Positions 1 through 9,802 of a stretch of 64,000 nucleotides of DNA are shown here, in pieces. The notes under the pieces were generated by a model that had not been told where the DNA came from, made no database searches, and saw only the letters and a program-made list of their open reading frames with translations. The translations under genes were made by a program, and so were the position numbers. The DNA lies in the NCBI RefSeq assembly GCF_014158035.1, contig NZ_JACFXW010000001.1, forward strand, positions 3,512,001 through 3,576,000, written 5' to 3'. Each line of letters opens with the position of its first letter. Position 1 is the first letter of the stretch. Origin of the DNA: Rhizobium sp. G21. Its GTDB lineage: Bacteria > Pseudomonadota > Alphaproteobacteria > Rhizobiales > Rhizobiaceae.

Positions 1-1
1 G

Positions 2-745
2 TTCCATGACGGGGTCATTGACAGCTGGACGGCGGTGATGATCGAGCCCTACGCCGACAAGCCCGACGGCTATGGCGAGAGCCTGTTCGAGCCCGAGCAG
101 TTCCGCGACGTGGTGATCGAGGCCGATCGACGGGGCCTGCAGATCGCCGTGCACGCCATCGGCGACGGCGCCGTGCGCGCGGTGCTCGACGCCTATCAGG
201 CGGCGCGGGAGGCCAATGGTCCCCGCGACAGTCGCCACCGCATCGAGCATATCGAAGTGATCCATCCCGACGACATCGACAGGTTCAAGGAACTGGGCGT
301 CATCGCCTCCATGCAGCCGGCGCATGCGCCCGGCGTGATGTCGCTGTCGCTCGAGCCGACGATTTCGATGATCGGCCGGGACCGTTGGCGCTATTCCTAC
401 GCCTGGCGGACGATCAAGGACGCGGGCGCCCATATCCCCTTCGCCTCGGATTGGCCGGTGTCGCCGATCGATCCGATGTATTCGGTCCAGGCGGCGCTGA
501 CGCGCAAGACATGGCAGGACGGCGATCCCGACCAGCGCTTCACGCTCGAGGAGGCGCTGGCCGCCTATACCGCCGAAGGCGCCTATGCGGAATTCAGCGA
601 GGATCGCAAAGGTATGATCAAGCCGGGCTATTTCGCCGATCTCACACTGCTCGACGCCGATCTGGAGGCGCGAGATCCCGAGGCTATCCATGGCGTTACG
701 CCGTCGCTGGTCGTCTGCGGCGGCCGCGTGACCTACGAGGCCTGA
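2..745 (+). CDS. Amidohydrolase family protein (YtcJ-like), C-terminal part
   Basis: The reading frame is open from the first bases of the window, so the start lies upstream and only about the last 247 residues are present. The fragment has the layout of amidohydrolase_3/YtcJ-type metal-dependent hydrolases: HAIGDGAV (a metal-ligand His region), RIEHIEVI, FASDWPVSPIDP (the Asp of the metal site) and a C-terminal beta-sandwich segment, GYFADLTLLDAD. These enzymes hydrolyse amide-like bonds in the cytoplasm, but the substrate cannot be read from sequence. It lies 247 bp before the polyamine ABC operon on the same strand, so an involvement in nitrogen-compound catabolism is possible but is only inferred from position. 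Confidence 0.8.
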   Translation, partial: FHDGVIDSWTAVMIEPYADKPDGYGESLFEPEQFRDVVIEADRRGLQIAVHAIGDGAVRAVLDAYQAAREANGPRDSRHRIEHIEVIHPDDIDRFKELGVIASMQPAHAPGVMSLSLEPTISMIGRDRWRYSYAWRTIKDAGAHIPFASDWPVSPIDPMYSVQAALTRKTWQDGDPDQRFTLEEALAAYTAEGAYAEFSEDRKGMIKPGYFADLTLLDADLEARDPEAIHGVTPSLVVCGGRVTYEA

Positions 746-853
746 CGCCACCGCAAACCGTTCGGCGTCTCAGGCTAAAAAATTTTAGGTCCGGGACGCC
801 GAAAACAGAGTTGTCAATTTCGTTTCGCTGTGGTCAGTTAATCGGGCGGTCGC

Positions 854-869
854 TGAAATCAGCATTTCA
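854..869. promoter_or_regulatory. Small inverted repeat upstream of the polyamine operon
   Basis: TGAAAT and ATTTCA flank a CAGC spacer in the AT-rich part of the 247-bp gap between the amidohydrolase and potA. The position suits an operator or promoter element. I recognise no specific regulator for it, and a six-base arm can arise by chance. Confidence 0.2.
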
Positions 870-992
870 AAAATTGAGAAAAAACAAAGCGATCCGGGGA
901 ACATCTACATGCCGACGCCTCTTCGACGAGGCTCGAGGCATGGGCGGAGAGCATCATGACGATGCGCACCGAAACCTGGGATGTGAGTCAGA

Positions 993-2078
993 ATGAGTGA
1001 CACCAACGCGATCGACATTCGCGGCGTGACCAAATATTACGGCCATGGCGACTACCGCGTGGCGGCCGTGCGAGAAGCCAATCTCTCGATCCGGCAAAAC
1101 GAATTTTTTACGCTTCTTGGCCCCTCCGGCTGCGGCAAGACCACGCTGCTCCGGATGATCGCCGGTTTCGAATTTCCGCAGGAAGGCGACCTGATCCTCT
1201 ACGGCGAGAACATCGCCGAAATGCCGCCGTTCAAGCGCCCGATCAACACGGTTTTCCAAAATTATGCGCTTTTCCCGCATATGTCGGTGGCCGACAATAT
1301 CGGCTTCGGCCTGAAGATGCTCGGTAGACCCAAGACGGAGATCCAGGCGCGCGTCGCCGAGATGCTGAAGCTCGTGCGGATGGAGCATCTCGCGGGACGC
1401 GCCACCAGCCAGTTGTCCGGCGGTCAACAGCAGCGTGTGGCGCTTGCCCGAGCGCTCGCGCCGGCGCCCAAGGTGCTGCTGCTCGACGAGCCGCTCTCGG
1501 CGCTGGACTACAAGCTTCGCAAGGAAATGCAGGTGGAGCTCAAGCGGCTGCAGGCCGAAACCGGCATCACCTTCATTTTCGTCACGCATGACCAGGAAGA
1601 AGCGCTGACCATGTCGGACCGGATCGCGGTGATGTCGGCCGGCCGCATCCTGCAGGTCGGCGCGCCCCGCGACATTTACGATCGGCCCGCCGATCGCTTC
1701 GTGGCCGACTTCATCGGCGAGACGAATTTCCTCAAGGGCAGGATCGGCGCGATCGAGGCCGGCGCGGCGAAAGTCGACCTCGCCTGCGGCGTCTCGCTCA
1801 CCGGTCCCCTTCCCGACGGCGCCTCGGCCGGCGACGAAGTGACGGTGATGATCCGTCCCGAGCATAGCCGGCTAACCCGCGAGGGCGGCGCGCTGTCCGG
1901 CGAGGTCGCGTCGATCGTCTATTTCGGCACCGACACCTATTTCAACCTTCGTCTTTCCGACGGCTCCACCTTCACCGTGCGCCAGCAGAACCGGCCGGGC
2001 GAGGAAAGCGCGATCGGGGAAGGACAGACCCTCGGCGTTGCTTTCCCCGACGCCGCCATCCGTGTTTTGAGGGGTTGA
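993..2078 (+). CDS. potA: Polyamine ABC transporter ATP-binding protein
   Basis: A 361-residue ATPase of the PotA/spermidine-putrescine class. Visible motifs: Walker [10 protein letters not shown] (about residue 43), the Q-loop region [12 protein letters not shown] signature [15 protein letters not shown], Walker [13 protein letters not shown] and H-loop FVTHDQEEA. The C-terminal third (from about residue 240) is the TOBE-type regulatory region usual in this family. It energises import through the two permeases encoded directly downstream. The stop codon is 4 bp before the first permease start, so the genes are co-transcribed. Substrate class is inferred from the whole operon and the acetylpolyamine amidohydrolase that follows; related importers take putrescine, spermidine or other cations. 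Confidence 0.9.
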   Translation: MSDTNAIDIRGVTKYYGHGDYRVAAVREANLSIRQNEFFTLLGPSGCGKTTLLRMIAGFEFPQEGDLILYGENIAEMPPFKRPINTVFQNYALFPHMSVADNIGFGLKMLGRPKTEIQARVAEMLKLVRMEHLAGRATSQLSGGQQQRVALARALAPAPKVLLLDEPLSALDYKLRKEMQVELKRLQAETGITFIFVTHDQEEALTMSDRIAVMSAGRILQVGAPRDIYDRPADRFVADFIGETNFLKGRIGAIEAGAAKVDLACGVSLTGPLPDGASAGDEVTVMIRPEHSRLTREGGALSGEVASIVYFGTDTYFNLRLSDGSTFTVRQQNRPGEESAIGEGQTLGVAFPDAAIRVLRG

Positions 2079-2082
2079 GATC

Positions 2083-3003
2083 ATGGCGCGTCACGAGGCT
2101 CTCATCGAGGCGCAGCAAAGACGGGATGTTCGCAATCGCTGGCTTTTGTCGCTGCCGGCGCTGCTGATCATCCTGTTCGCAGCCACCGGCCCGCTGTTGA
2201 TCGTGCTCGTCTACTCATTTCTGACGCCGGGTGAATATGGCGATGTCAATTGGACATTCTCTACGGAATCCTGGGTCGGCGTCGTGCTGCAGCGGGATAT
2301 TTTCGACGATACGCTGACCATCGCCGATGCGCATGTCTCGATATTCTTGCGTTCGGTGCAACTCTCGGTGCTGACGACGCTGCTGACTTTGTTTCTCGGT
2401 TTCCCGACAGCCTATTTCATCGCCACGCGGCCGGCGGGCAGCCGCGATCTCTGGGTGTTCGCGATCACCATCCCCTTCTGGACCAATCTTCTCATCCGCA
2501 CCTTCGCGATGCTGGAGGTGATCCGCAATCAGGGCCTGATCAACACGCTATTGATGAAGCTGGGCGTGATCGATGCGCCGATCCAGATGCTGTTCACCGA
2601 TGGCGCGATCTTGGCCGGCATGGTCTATGTCTATCTGCCGCTCATGGTGCTGCCGCTCTACGCCAGCATGGAGAAGCTCGATTTCAGGTTGGTCGAGGCC
2701 GGCTATGATCTCTACGCCACGCCGTTCCAGGTGCTCCGTCGCATCGTCATTCCGCTGGTCAAGCCGGGCATGATCGCCGGCTCCATCTTGGTCTTCATCC
2801 CCTCGCTCGGCGCCTATGTGACGCCTTCGATCCTCGGCGGCGGCAAGAATCTGATGCTCGGCAACCTGATCGAACTGCAGTTCGGACAGGGGCGCAACTG
2901 GCCGCTCGGCGCGGCGCTGTCAATCGTGATGATGGCGCTGGTGATGGTGGCGCTGATCGCCTATGTCCGCAATTCCGGCTCGATGGAGAAGAGCCATGGC
3001 TAA
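2083..3003 (+). CDS. potB: Polyamine ABC transporter permease (PotB-like)
   Basis: A 306-residue inner-membrane permease of the PotB/binding-protein-dependent type. Hydrophobic segments start at about residue 20 (LLSLPALLIILFAATGPLLI) and alternate with loops to the C-terminus. The EAA-type cytoplasmic loop is visible as EAGYDLYATPFQVLRRIVIPLVKPG, the surface that docks on the ATPase. It overlaps the next permease by 8 bp (ATGGCTAA), which implies translational coupling. It would form a heterodimer with the following gene product. Confidence 0.88.
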   Translation: MARHEALIEAQQRRDVRNRWLLSLPALLIILFAATGPLLIVLVYSFLTPGEYGDVNWTFSTESWVGVVLQRDIFDDTLTIADAHVSIFLRSVQLSVLTTLLTLFLGFPTAYFIATRPAGSRDLWVFAITIPFWTNLLIRTFAMLEVIRNQGLINTLLMKLGVIDAPIQMLFTDGAILAGMVYVYLPLMVLPLYASMEKLDFRLVEAGYDLYATPFQVLRRIVIPLVKPGMIAGSILVFIPSLGAYVTPSILGGGKNLMLGNLIELQFGQGRNWPLGAALSIVMMALVMVALIAYVRNSGSMEKSHG

Positions 3004-3800
3004 CCGCATATTCGACGTCCGTCGCCAGCGCGGCTTCACCACCATCGCTTTGTTCTCCTTCGTCGCGCTTTATGTGCCGATTGCGGTGCTGGTGGTGTTT
3101 TCCTTCAATGCGGGGAGAGCATTTCCGAATGGGGCGGTTTTTCGCTGGACTGGTATCGCTCGGCGCTGGGCAATGTGCGGGTGATCGAGGCTGCGGGCCG
3201 CTCGTTCCAGATCGCGACCGTGGCGGCCTTGATCGCGACCGTGGTGGCGACGCTCGCCGCGGTGGCGATGACGCGCACCGCGCCCTATCGCGGCATGACC
3301 GCGAAATACGCCTTCCTCAATCTGCCGCTGATGGTGCCGGAAATCGTCACCGCCGTGGCGCTGCTGATCTTCTTCTCGCGGCTCAAGATGTGGACCGGCT
3401 ATTCGGGCATGGGCTACCTGATCGCCGCGCACACGGCCTTCTGCGTGCCCTTCGCCTATCTGCCCGTCCGGGCCCGCCTCGAAAGCATGGACACCACGCT
3501 GGAGAGGGCGGCGGGGATCTCTACGCCACGCCCGTGAAGGCCTTTCGCTACATCACGCTGCCGCTGCTCTGGCCCGGCATCATCGCCGGATTCATGCTGG
3601 CCTTCGTGATCTCGCTCGATGACGTCGTGATTACCGAATTCGTCAAATCCGGCGGGCAGGACACGTTGCCGACCTATATGCTCGGCCAGATCCGCCGCGG
3701 CACGACGCCTGAAGTCAACGCCATTTCCACGATGTTCCTGCTGCTCTCCTTGCTGGCGGTGACCATCTTCTTCTTCATCAACCGAAAACGAAGTTCATAA
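2996..3800 (+). CDS. potC: Polyamine ABC transporter permease (PotC-like), frameshifted
   Basis: Second permease of the operon, starting at the ATG that overlaps the potB stop. The product is split over three frames. Reading resumes correctly if one G is restored in the G-run at 3112-3115 (giving FNAGESISEWGGFSLDWY) and another in the G-run at 3513-3516 (giving LERAAGDLYATPVKAF, the EAA loop). With both corrections the protein is about 268 residues, normal for PotC, and shows six hydrophobic stretches and a standard C-terminus. Both lesions are loss of one G from a short G-run, so sequencing error is more likely than true inactivation; the codon use and conservation on both sides look intact. 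Confidence 0.82.
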
Positions 3801-3814
3801 GAAAGGGAACCAAA

Positions 3815-4848
3815 ATGACAATGGGACGGAAAATGCTGGCGGGCTTCGCCATGCTGATGGCGTCGGCCAGTTTTGCTCATGCCGATGGGGAATTGCACAT
3901 CTACAACTGGGGCAATTACACCAGCCCCGAGATGATCAAGAAATTCGAGCAGAAATACAACGTCAAGGTCACGATCACCGACTACGACTCCAACGACACC
4001 GCGCTCGCCAAGGTGCGTCAGGGCGGCACCGGCTTCGACATCGCCGTGCCGAGCCAGAGCCATCTGTCGATCTGGATCAAGGAGGGCCTGATCCAGGAGA
4101 CCGACCCCGGCAAGATGGAGAACGCCAAGAACATCGCTCCGGAATGGGCCAATCCCGAATTCGATCCGGGCCGCAAATATTCGGTTCCGTGGCAGTGGGG
4201 TTCGGTCGGCGTGGTCGTCAACACCGATGTCTACAAGGGCCCGGCAGACAGCTGGGGCATCCTGTTCGATCCGCCGGAAGAGCTGAAGGGCAAGATCAAC
4301 ATCGTGCCTGAGATGTCGGACGTCCTGTATGCGGCGATCGCCTATAATGGCGGCAAGCTGTGCGAGACCGACAAGGCGATCCTGAAAAAGCCCGCGACAC
4401 GCTGGTCAAGGCCAAGCCCAACTGGGTGGCGATGGAGTACAACACCATCGAAAAGATGACGGCCGGCGATTTCGCCGCGACGTCGGACTGGAACGGATCG
4501 GCGCTGCGCCAGCGGCTCGCCAAGCCGAACATCCACTATTTCTATCCGAAGGAAGGCATCACCTTCTGGTCCGACAACGTGGTCGTGCTGAAGGAAGCCA
4601 AGAATGTCGAAAACGCCAAGTTGTTCCAGAACTTCATCATGGACCCGGAAAACGCCGCGATGATCTCGGCCTTTGCGCGCTACTCCAACGGCATTTCGGG
4701 CTCCGACAAGTTCATGCCCGAGGACATGAAGGGCGCGCCCGAACTCAATCCGCCGGAAGAGGTCAAGGCCAAGGCCGAGTTCATGAAGCTCTGCGATCCG
4801 GCGACCCAGGATCTCTACACCAAGATCTGGACCGAACTGCAGAAGTAA
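3815..4848 (+). CDS. potD: Polyamine ABC transporter substrate-binding protein, frameshifted
   Basis: Periplasmic binding protein of the PotD/PotF class. The N-terminus carries a signal peptide ending near SFAHA, followed by LHIYNWGNYTSPEMIKKFEQ, a hallmark start of mature PotD-like proteins. The start at 3815 has a good AAGGGA ribosome-binding site. One base is missing near 4390 (AAAAAG-CCCGCG); restoring a G joins AILKKA to RDTLVKAKPNWVAMEYN and gives about 344 residues, normal for the family. It would capture the polyamine outside the inner membrane and pass it to the two permeases. A strong terminator follows, so the transport operon proper ends here. Confidence 0.85.
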
Positions 4849-4865
4849 GGTCTTCGTCTTCGTCT

Positions 4866-4895
4866 CCCGCCGCGAGCTCATCGCGGCGGGTTTTT
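4866..4895 (+). terminator. Rho-independent terminator after potD
   Basis: A 10-bp perfect stem, CCCGCCGCGA with TCGCGGCGGG, a 5-nt loop and a run of five T. It lies 18 bp after the potD stop and 20 bp before the deacetylase start, so that gene probably depends on read-through or its own promoter. Confidence 0.88.
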
Positions 4896-4914
4896 CATTC
4901 ACCGGAATTCCGCC

Positions 4915-5944
4915 ATGAAAACGATCTTTTCCCCCGCCATCTGGGCCACGCCAACAATCTCGAGCTCGTCGCGGGGGCCATCGTTCCCGCCTATGAGATG
5001 CCCTCGCGGGCGCATTTCATCCATGACCGGATCATCGAGGTTGGTCTCGGCCCGATCCTCGGTCCCGACGACTACACGCTCGACACCGCCGCCCGCGTAC
5101 ACCGCAAGGATTTCCTCGATTTCCTGCCGACGGTCTATCCGCGCTGGAAAGAAGCCGGCCGCGACGGCACCGCGCTGCCCTTCACCTGGCCGACGCGCGG
5201 GCTCCGCGGTGACGTCGTTCCCGACTTCATCGACGGCGCGCTCGGCTACTATTCCTTCGACGCCGGCATCGGCATGGTCGAAGGCTCGTGGGACGCGATC
5301 AAGTCCTCGCATGACGTGGCGCTGACGTCGGCCGCGCTCGTCAAGGGCGGCGAGAAGGCCGCCTATGCGCTGTGCCGTCCCCGGGGCACCATGCCGGGGC
5401 CGGCTTCATGGGCGGCTATTGCTTCATCAACAACGCCGCGGTCGCCGCGCAATGGTTCCTCGATCAAGGCGCATCGCGCGTGGCGATCCTCGATGTCGAC
5501 TATCACCACGGCAACGGCACGCAGGAGATCTTCTACCGCCGCAAGGACGTGCAGGTGATCAATCTCCATGCCGACCCGATGCAGGAATATCCCTATTTCC
5601 TCGGCCACAAGGACGAGATCGGCGAAGGCGAGGGCGAAGGCTTCAACCTCAATTATCCGCTGCGCTGGGGCGCGACGTTCGAGACCTGGAACGAGGCGCT
5701 GGAAGACGGCTGCCGCAAGCTCGTCGACTACGCGCCCGACGTCGTCGTCGTCTCGCTCGGCGTCGACACATTCGAGAAGGATCCGATCAGCAAGTTCAAG
5801 CTGAAGACGGAGGACTTCCCGAAGATCGGCGCGCGCATCGCCAAGCTCGGTCTGCCGACGCTGTTCGTGCAGGAAGGCGGCTATGCGGTCGCCGATATCG
5901 GCGTCAACGCCGTGGGCGTCCTGCAGGGCTATGAGGGCGCATGA
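4915..5944 (+). CDS. Acetylpolyamine amidohydrolase (class II HDAC-like), frameshifted
   Basis: Zinc-dependent deacetylase of the arginase/HDAC fold that removes acetyl groups from N-acetylpolyamines. Diagnostic segments: CRPPGHHAG (tandem catalytic His), FINNAAVAAQ, AILDVDYHHGNGTQ (zinc Asp and His) and SLGVDTFEKDPIS (second zinc Asp), then VQEGGYAV with the conserved glycine pair. The reading frame is broken twice by loss of one C, in the C-run at 4931-4935 and in the CCCC at 5379-5382; correcting both gives a standard protein of about 343 residues. The closest family I recognise is the polyamine deacetylase of Mycoplana ramosa, not histone deacetylases as such. Placement behind PotABCD supports polyamine use as carbon or nitrogen source. 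Confidence 0.85.
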
Positions 5945-6025
5945 GAGCGGCTGGCCGGCTTCGGCCGGCCTCCTTACTTCTCGATATTCTAAATTACGTA
6001 GGACTATCAGCGGGATAATCCTGAT

Positions 6026-6044
6026 TCGTTTCAAAATGAAACGA
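6026..6044. promoter_or_regulatory. Perfect inverted repeat upstream of the Amt-GGDEF-EAL gene
   Basis: Eight-base arms TCGTTTCA and TGAAACGA around AAA form a perfect 19-bp palindrome in AT-rich DNA about 50-70 bp before the ammonium-transporter fusion gene. The symmetry and location suit a dimeric regulator operator. I cannot name the regulator; there is no T-run, so it is not a terminator. Confidence 0.4.
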
Positions 6045-6120
6045 TAATTTAATGTCGTGGGGATAGTTTTTGCCGGACTTTTCCGGGATTGCCCATGTTT
6101 AGAGCTCTGTTTTTCGTCGT

Positions 6121-9100
6121 TTGTCGTCCATTGCCCTAACCGCGATTGTTCTGTGCGGCGCGCCTGTCGTCGCCGTGGCGGCCGAGGACGACATGTCCTA
6201 CAAGGCGCAGATCGACCTGACCTGGCTGATGACGGCGTCGTCCCTGGTGATGATGATGCAGGTCGGCTTCCTGCTGTTGGAAGCCGGCATGGTTCGATCG
6301 AAGAATTCGATCAACGTCGCCCAGAAGAACCTGCTCGACTTCGTCTTCGGCATCGTCGCTTTCGCCTCCGTCGGGTTCATGATCGCCTTTGCGCCGTCCG
6401 CCGGCATGTTCATCGGCATCAGCCACGATTTCTTCATGTTGAACGACCTCGAGCCTTGGGAAGCCGGCTTCTTCGTCTTCCAGGTCATGTTCTGCGGGAC
6501 GGCGGCCACGATCGTGTCGGGCGCGGTTGCAGAACGGATGAAGCTCTCGGCCTATGTCGCCGGCTCGATCGTCATGTCGGCGCTCATCTATCCGGTCTTC
6601 GTGCATTGGGCCTGGGGCGGCGCGCTCGGGCCGTCGTCCGGCGCCTTCCTGTCCAATCTCGGCTTCGTCGATTTCGCCGGCTCCACCGTCGTGCACGCCA
6701 CCGGCGGCTGGGTGTCGCTGGCCGCCTGTCTGGTGATCGGCGCGCGGCGCAACCGATTCCGCGAGGACGGTTCGATCACCCGGATATCCGGGCACAGTCC
6801 CGTTCTGTCGACCACGGGCGCATTCCTGCTGTTTTTCGGCTGGCTCGGCTTCAACGGCGGTTCGGCGATGCGCATGAGCGCCGATGTGCCGATCATTGTT
6901 CTCAACACCGTGCTCGCCGGCGGCATGGGGGCTTCGATCGGCTATGTCATGGGGCTTCGCAACGGCGTCATCCTGCCGGAAAAATCCTTCACCGGCATGC
7001 TGGGCGGCCTAGTCGCGGTCACAGCCGGCTGCCACATTCTGACGCCGGCAGGGGCCATGGCCATCGGCGCCGTCGGTTCTGCGGCGGCCGTCTGGAGCAC
7101 GCATGCGATCGAGCGCTATTTCAGGATCGACGACGCGGTGGGAGCGGTCGGCGTCCATGCCGTCGCCGGCGTCATCGGCACGCTGATGCTGGCTTTTCTC
7201 GCGCCCGTCGACAATCTGCCGAACGGCGGCCGTTGGGCGCAGTTCGAAATCCAATTGCTCGGCTCCGTCGTCAATTTCCTCTGGGCTTTTTCGGTGGGCT
7301 ACGCATTCTTCTGGCTGCTCGACAAGGTCTCGCCGATCCGGGTCAGCGCGCAAGCCGAGGATATCGGCCTCAACGTCGCAGAGCACGACACCCGTCTGGG
7401 CGTCGGCCATGTCGAGACGGCGTTGTCGGATCTGCTCGGCGGCTCCGGCAATCTCAAACATCGGCTGCCGGACGACAATGGCGGCGAGGCGGAAACGCTG
7501 ACCGGCCTGTTCAACCGCCTGATGGACACTCTGGAAGAACGCGAAAAGGAGCGCCTCGACGTCGAGCACGCCAAGCGCGACCTTCAGGAGGCCGACCGCG
7601 TCGCCGCGCTCGCCAATGCTGCGCTCGAAGCCATCCTCGTCCATATCGGCGGCACGATCGTCGACGCCAACGACCAGTTCAGCAAGCTTTTCGGCGGGCA
7701 GCGCCACGAGGTCATCGGTCGCGGCCTGTTGGATTTCGTCACGCCGGAAGAAGCCGAAAGACTAAAGTCGCGGCTCGGCGCGCAGGGCGAGCAGACATTC
7801 GAGACCGTGATGGTCAGCGCCGACAACGAACATATCCCCATCGAAGTCCGCAGCCGCGACATCCATTATCGCGCCCAGCAGGCGCGGGTGGTCTGCATCA
7901 TCGATCTCAGGGAACGCAAGGCCGCGGAGCAACGCATTCGCTACATGGCCCAGCACGACCCGTTGACGGGCCTGCCGAACCGCGTGCTGTTCAACGAGGA
8001 ACTGGCGCGGCGCACGACATCCACGACGCATGGAGCCTCCCATGCTCTCGCGCTGGTCGACATCGATCATTTCAAGGACATCAACGATGTCTACGGCCAC
8101 CAAGCCGGCGACAAGGTGATCTGCGAAGTGGCCCGGCGTCTGTCCGACATTTCCGGCCCCAACACCACAGTGGCGCGGCTCGGCGGCGACGAATTCGCCG
8201 TCATCGTGGTCAACACCGCCTTCGAGAACCAGCTCACAGATCTCGGCCTGCGGCTGATCCGCGCCTTCCGCACACCGGTCGATATCGGCGGCGGCGCGAT
8301 GTGTCCGGTCAGCGTCAGCATCGGCATGGCGCGCTGCCCGGATCACGCCGAAACGCCCGACGACCTGATCGCGCTGGCCGATATCGCGCTCTACGAATCC
8401 AAGAACGCCGGCCGCAATCGCTGGACGATTTTCCGACCCGGCATGAACGAACTGACCGAGAAGCGCCGTGAACTCGAAGCCAAGCTCGCCCAGGCGCTGG
8501 AGCGGGAGGAATTCGAACTCTACCTCCAGCCGCGGGTCGACACCGCCTCCGCCTCGATCTCCGGCTATGAAGCGCTGTTGCGCTGGCGCGACGGCGACGG
8601 CCAGATGATCAGCCCGGCCGATTTCATTCCGGTGGCCGAAGCGTCGGGACACATCGTGCCGATCGGTTTGTGGGTCGTCTCGGAAGCGTGTCGGATCCTC
8701 GCCGAGCAGATTCCCGACGGCAAACTCAGCATCAACGTGTCGCCCTTGCAGTTCCGCCAGCCCGGCTTCGTCGATTCGCTCGTCGGGATCGTCGGCAAAG
8801 CGGGAATATCGACCGACCGTCTCGAACTCGAGATCACCGAAAGCGTTCTGATCGACGACGACGCCCGCGCGCTCGCCATTCTTCAGGATCTCAAGCGCAA
8901 GGGCTTCGAAATCGCGCTCGACGATTTCGGCACCGGCTACTCCTCTCTGTCCTATCTCAGCCGCTTTCCGTTCGACACGATCAAGATCGACCGCAGCTTC
9001 GTCGCCAATCTCGACGAAGCCGAGAGCTCCGGCGTCATCATCCGCACCATCGCCGAACTGGGCCGCGGATTGGGGATGACGCTGGTGGCCGAAGGCGTCG

Positions 9101-9333
9101 AAACCATCGAGGCGGCGCGCTTCCTGACGCAGATCGGCTGCCACGAATTGCAAGGCTATCTGCTCGGCAAGCCGGTTGCCGTCGAATCGCGCGCGCGCGA
9201 CGTGGATGCGGCGGTCGCAGAGGTTATTCTGTCCGCCGCCAGCGCCGCCTCGACCTTCACTCAGGATCTCAAGGACGCCGCCGACCGGCTGAAACTCGCG
9301 GGTTCCGAGATCCCGCTCCAGAAAACCGCATGA
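6121..9333 (+). CDS. Ammonium transporter domain fused to PAS, GGDEF and EAL domains
   Basis: One 1070-residue protein. Residues about 25-410 are an Amt/MEP ammonium channel (LLEAGMVRSKNSINVAQKN, then FVHWAWGGAL and VDFAGSTVVHATGG, which holds one of the twin-His region residues). About 440-620 hold a linker, coiled-coil stretch and PAS domain; about 625-785 a GGDEF domain with intact RLGGDEFAV; and about 800-1050 an EAL domain with GYEALLRW, DDFGTGYSSLSYL and KIDRSF. The GGDEF and EAL motifs both look catalytically complete, and I see no RxxD inhibitory site next to GGDEF. It should sense or transport ammonium at the membrane and adjust cyclic-di-GMP. The TTG at 6121 is a weak start: an ATG at 6095 plus one restored base near 6113-6121 would give a fuller signal peptide ending AVA-AED. 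Confidence 0.85.
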   Translation: MSSIALTAIVLCGAPVVAVAAEDDMSYKAQIDLTWLMTASSLVMMMQVGFLLLEAGMVRSKNSINVAQKNLLDFVFGIVAFASVGFMIAFAPSAGMFIGISHDFFMLNDLEPWEAGFFVFQVMFCGTAATIVSGAVAERMKLSAYVAGSIVMSALIYPVFVHWAWGGALGPSSGAFLSNLGFVDFAGSTVVHATGGWVSLAACLVIGARRNRFREDGSITRISGHSPVLSTTGAFLLFFGWLGFNGGSAMRMSADVPIIVLNTVLAGGMGASIGYVMGLRNGVILPEKSFTGMLGGLVAVTAGCHILTPAGAMAIGAVGSAAAVWSTHAIERYFRIDDAVGAVGVHAVAGVIGTLMLAFLAPVDNLPNGGRWAQFEIQLLGSVVNFLWAFSVGYAFFWLLDKVSPIRVSAQAEDIGLNVAEHDTRLGVGHVETALSDLLGGSGNLKHRLPDDNGGEAETLTGLFNRLMDTLEEREKERLDVEHAKRDLQEADRVAALANAALEAILVHIGGTIVDANDQFSKLFGGQRHEVIGRGLLDFVTPEEAERLKSRLGAQGEQTFETVMVSADNEHIPIEVRSRDIHYRAQQARVVCIIDLRERKAAEQRIRYMAQHDPLTGLPNRVLFNEELARRTTSTTHGASHALALVDIDHFKDINDVYGHQAGDKVICEVARRLSDISGPNTTVARLGGDEFAVIVVNTAFENQLTDLGLRLIRAFRTPVDIGGGAMCPVSVSIGMARCPDHAETPDDLIALADIALYESKNAGRNRWTIFRPGMNELTEKRRELEAKLAQALEREEFELYLQPRVDTASASISGYEALLRWRDGDGQMISPADFIPVAEASGHIVPIGLWVVSEACRILAEQIPDGKLSINVSPLQFRQPGFVDSLVGIVGKAGISTDRLELEITESVLIDDDARALAILQDLKRKGFEIALDDFGTGYSSLSYLSRFPFDTIKIDRSFVANLDEAESSGVIIRTIAELGRGLGMTLVAEGVETIEAARFLTQIGCHELQGYLLGKPVAVESRARDVDAAVAEVILSAASAASTFTQDLKDAADRLKLAGSEIPLQKTA

Positions 9334-9426
9334 TAACAACGCCGCCGCTTGCATTGTCCCCGCAAAGCTGTTAGAGGCTGCGCACCGCAAACGGGAAGCC
9401 TGCTCCGGCTGGTTTTTCGACAGGAT

Positions 9427-9501
9427 GGGCGTGTAGCTCAGCGGGAGAGCACTTCGTTCACACCGAAGGGGTCACAGGTTCGATCCCTGTCACGCCCACC
9501 A
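9427..9501 (+). tRNA. tRNA-Val (anticodon CAC), CCA encoded
   Basis: A complete cloverleaf: acceptor GGGCGTG pairing with CACGCCC, D stem GCTC/GAGC, anticodon stem CTTCG/CGAAG with loop TTCACAC, and T stem ACAGG/CCTGT with TTCGATC. Positions 34-36 read CAC, which decodes GUG. The CCA end is encoded. A decayed integrase lies about 300 bp downstream, so this may be the old attachment site of an integrated element. Confidence 0.96.
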
Positions 9502-9802
9502 TCCTTCTCCTAACGAATTCAAATGTCTAACGGTGTATCTTGGCGTGGCGAATTCCGCGCGGATTTTTGCCAGTAAGCACCCCGTAATCAGACGGGCGGG
9601 AATTTCCGGGATATGCCAAATCGACCATGGGACGCTTTCCCGGCCGGGTCGTCCCGATCGCGGATCGAAAACTCATTAAACTATTGAAAATATTGATTTA
9701 TGGCCTTGTTTTCTTTTTTCGTCGTCATTCAATCAGGGAAGTGATTGGAGGATAAGCTGCCTGGTCAGGCGAAATCCTATCGGAGGCCTGTGTTGCACGC
9801 CT

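Noticed and set aside
5949..5975. GC hairpin (GGCCGGCTTCGGCCGGCC type) after the deacetylase as a terminator
   Set aside because: The following bases are TCCTTACTTC, not a real T-run; too weak to list.
6057..8471. 804-residue Arg-rich ORF overlapping the Amt fusion gene
   Set aside because: Shadow frame of a GC-rich gene; composition is Arg/Gly/Ala-rich with no domain.
7762..9390. 542-residue minus-strand ORF across the EAL domain
   Set aside because: Antisense shadow; the plus-strand frame holds clear GGDEF and EAL motifs.
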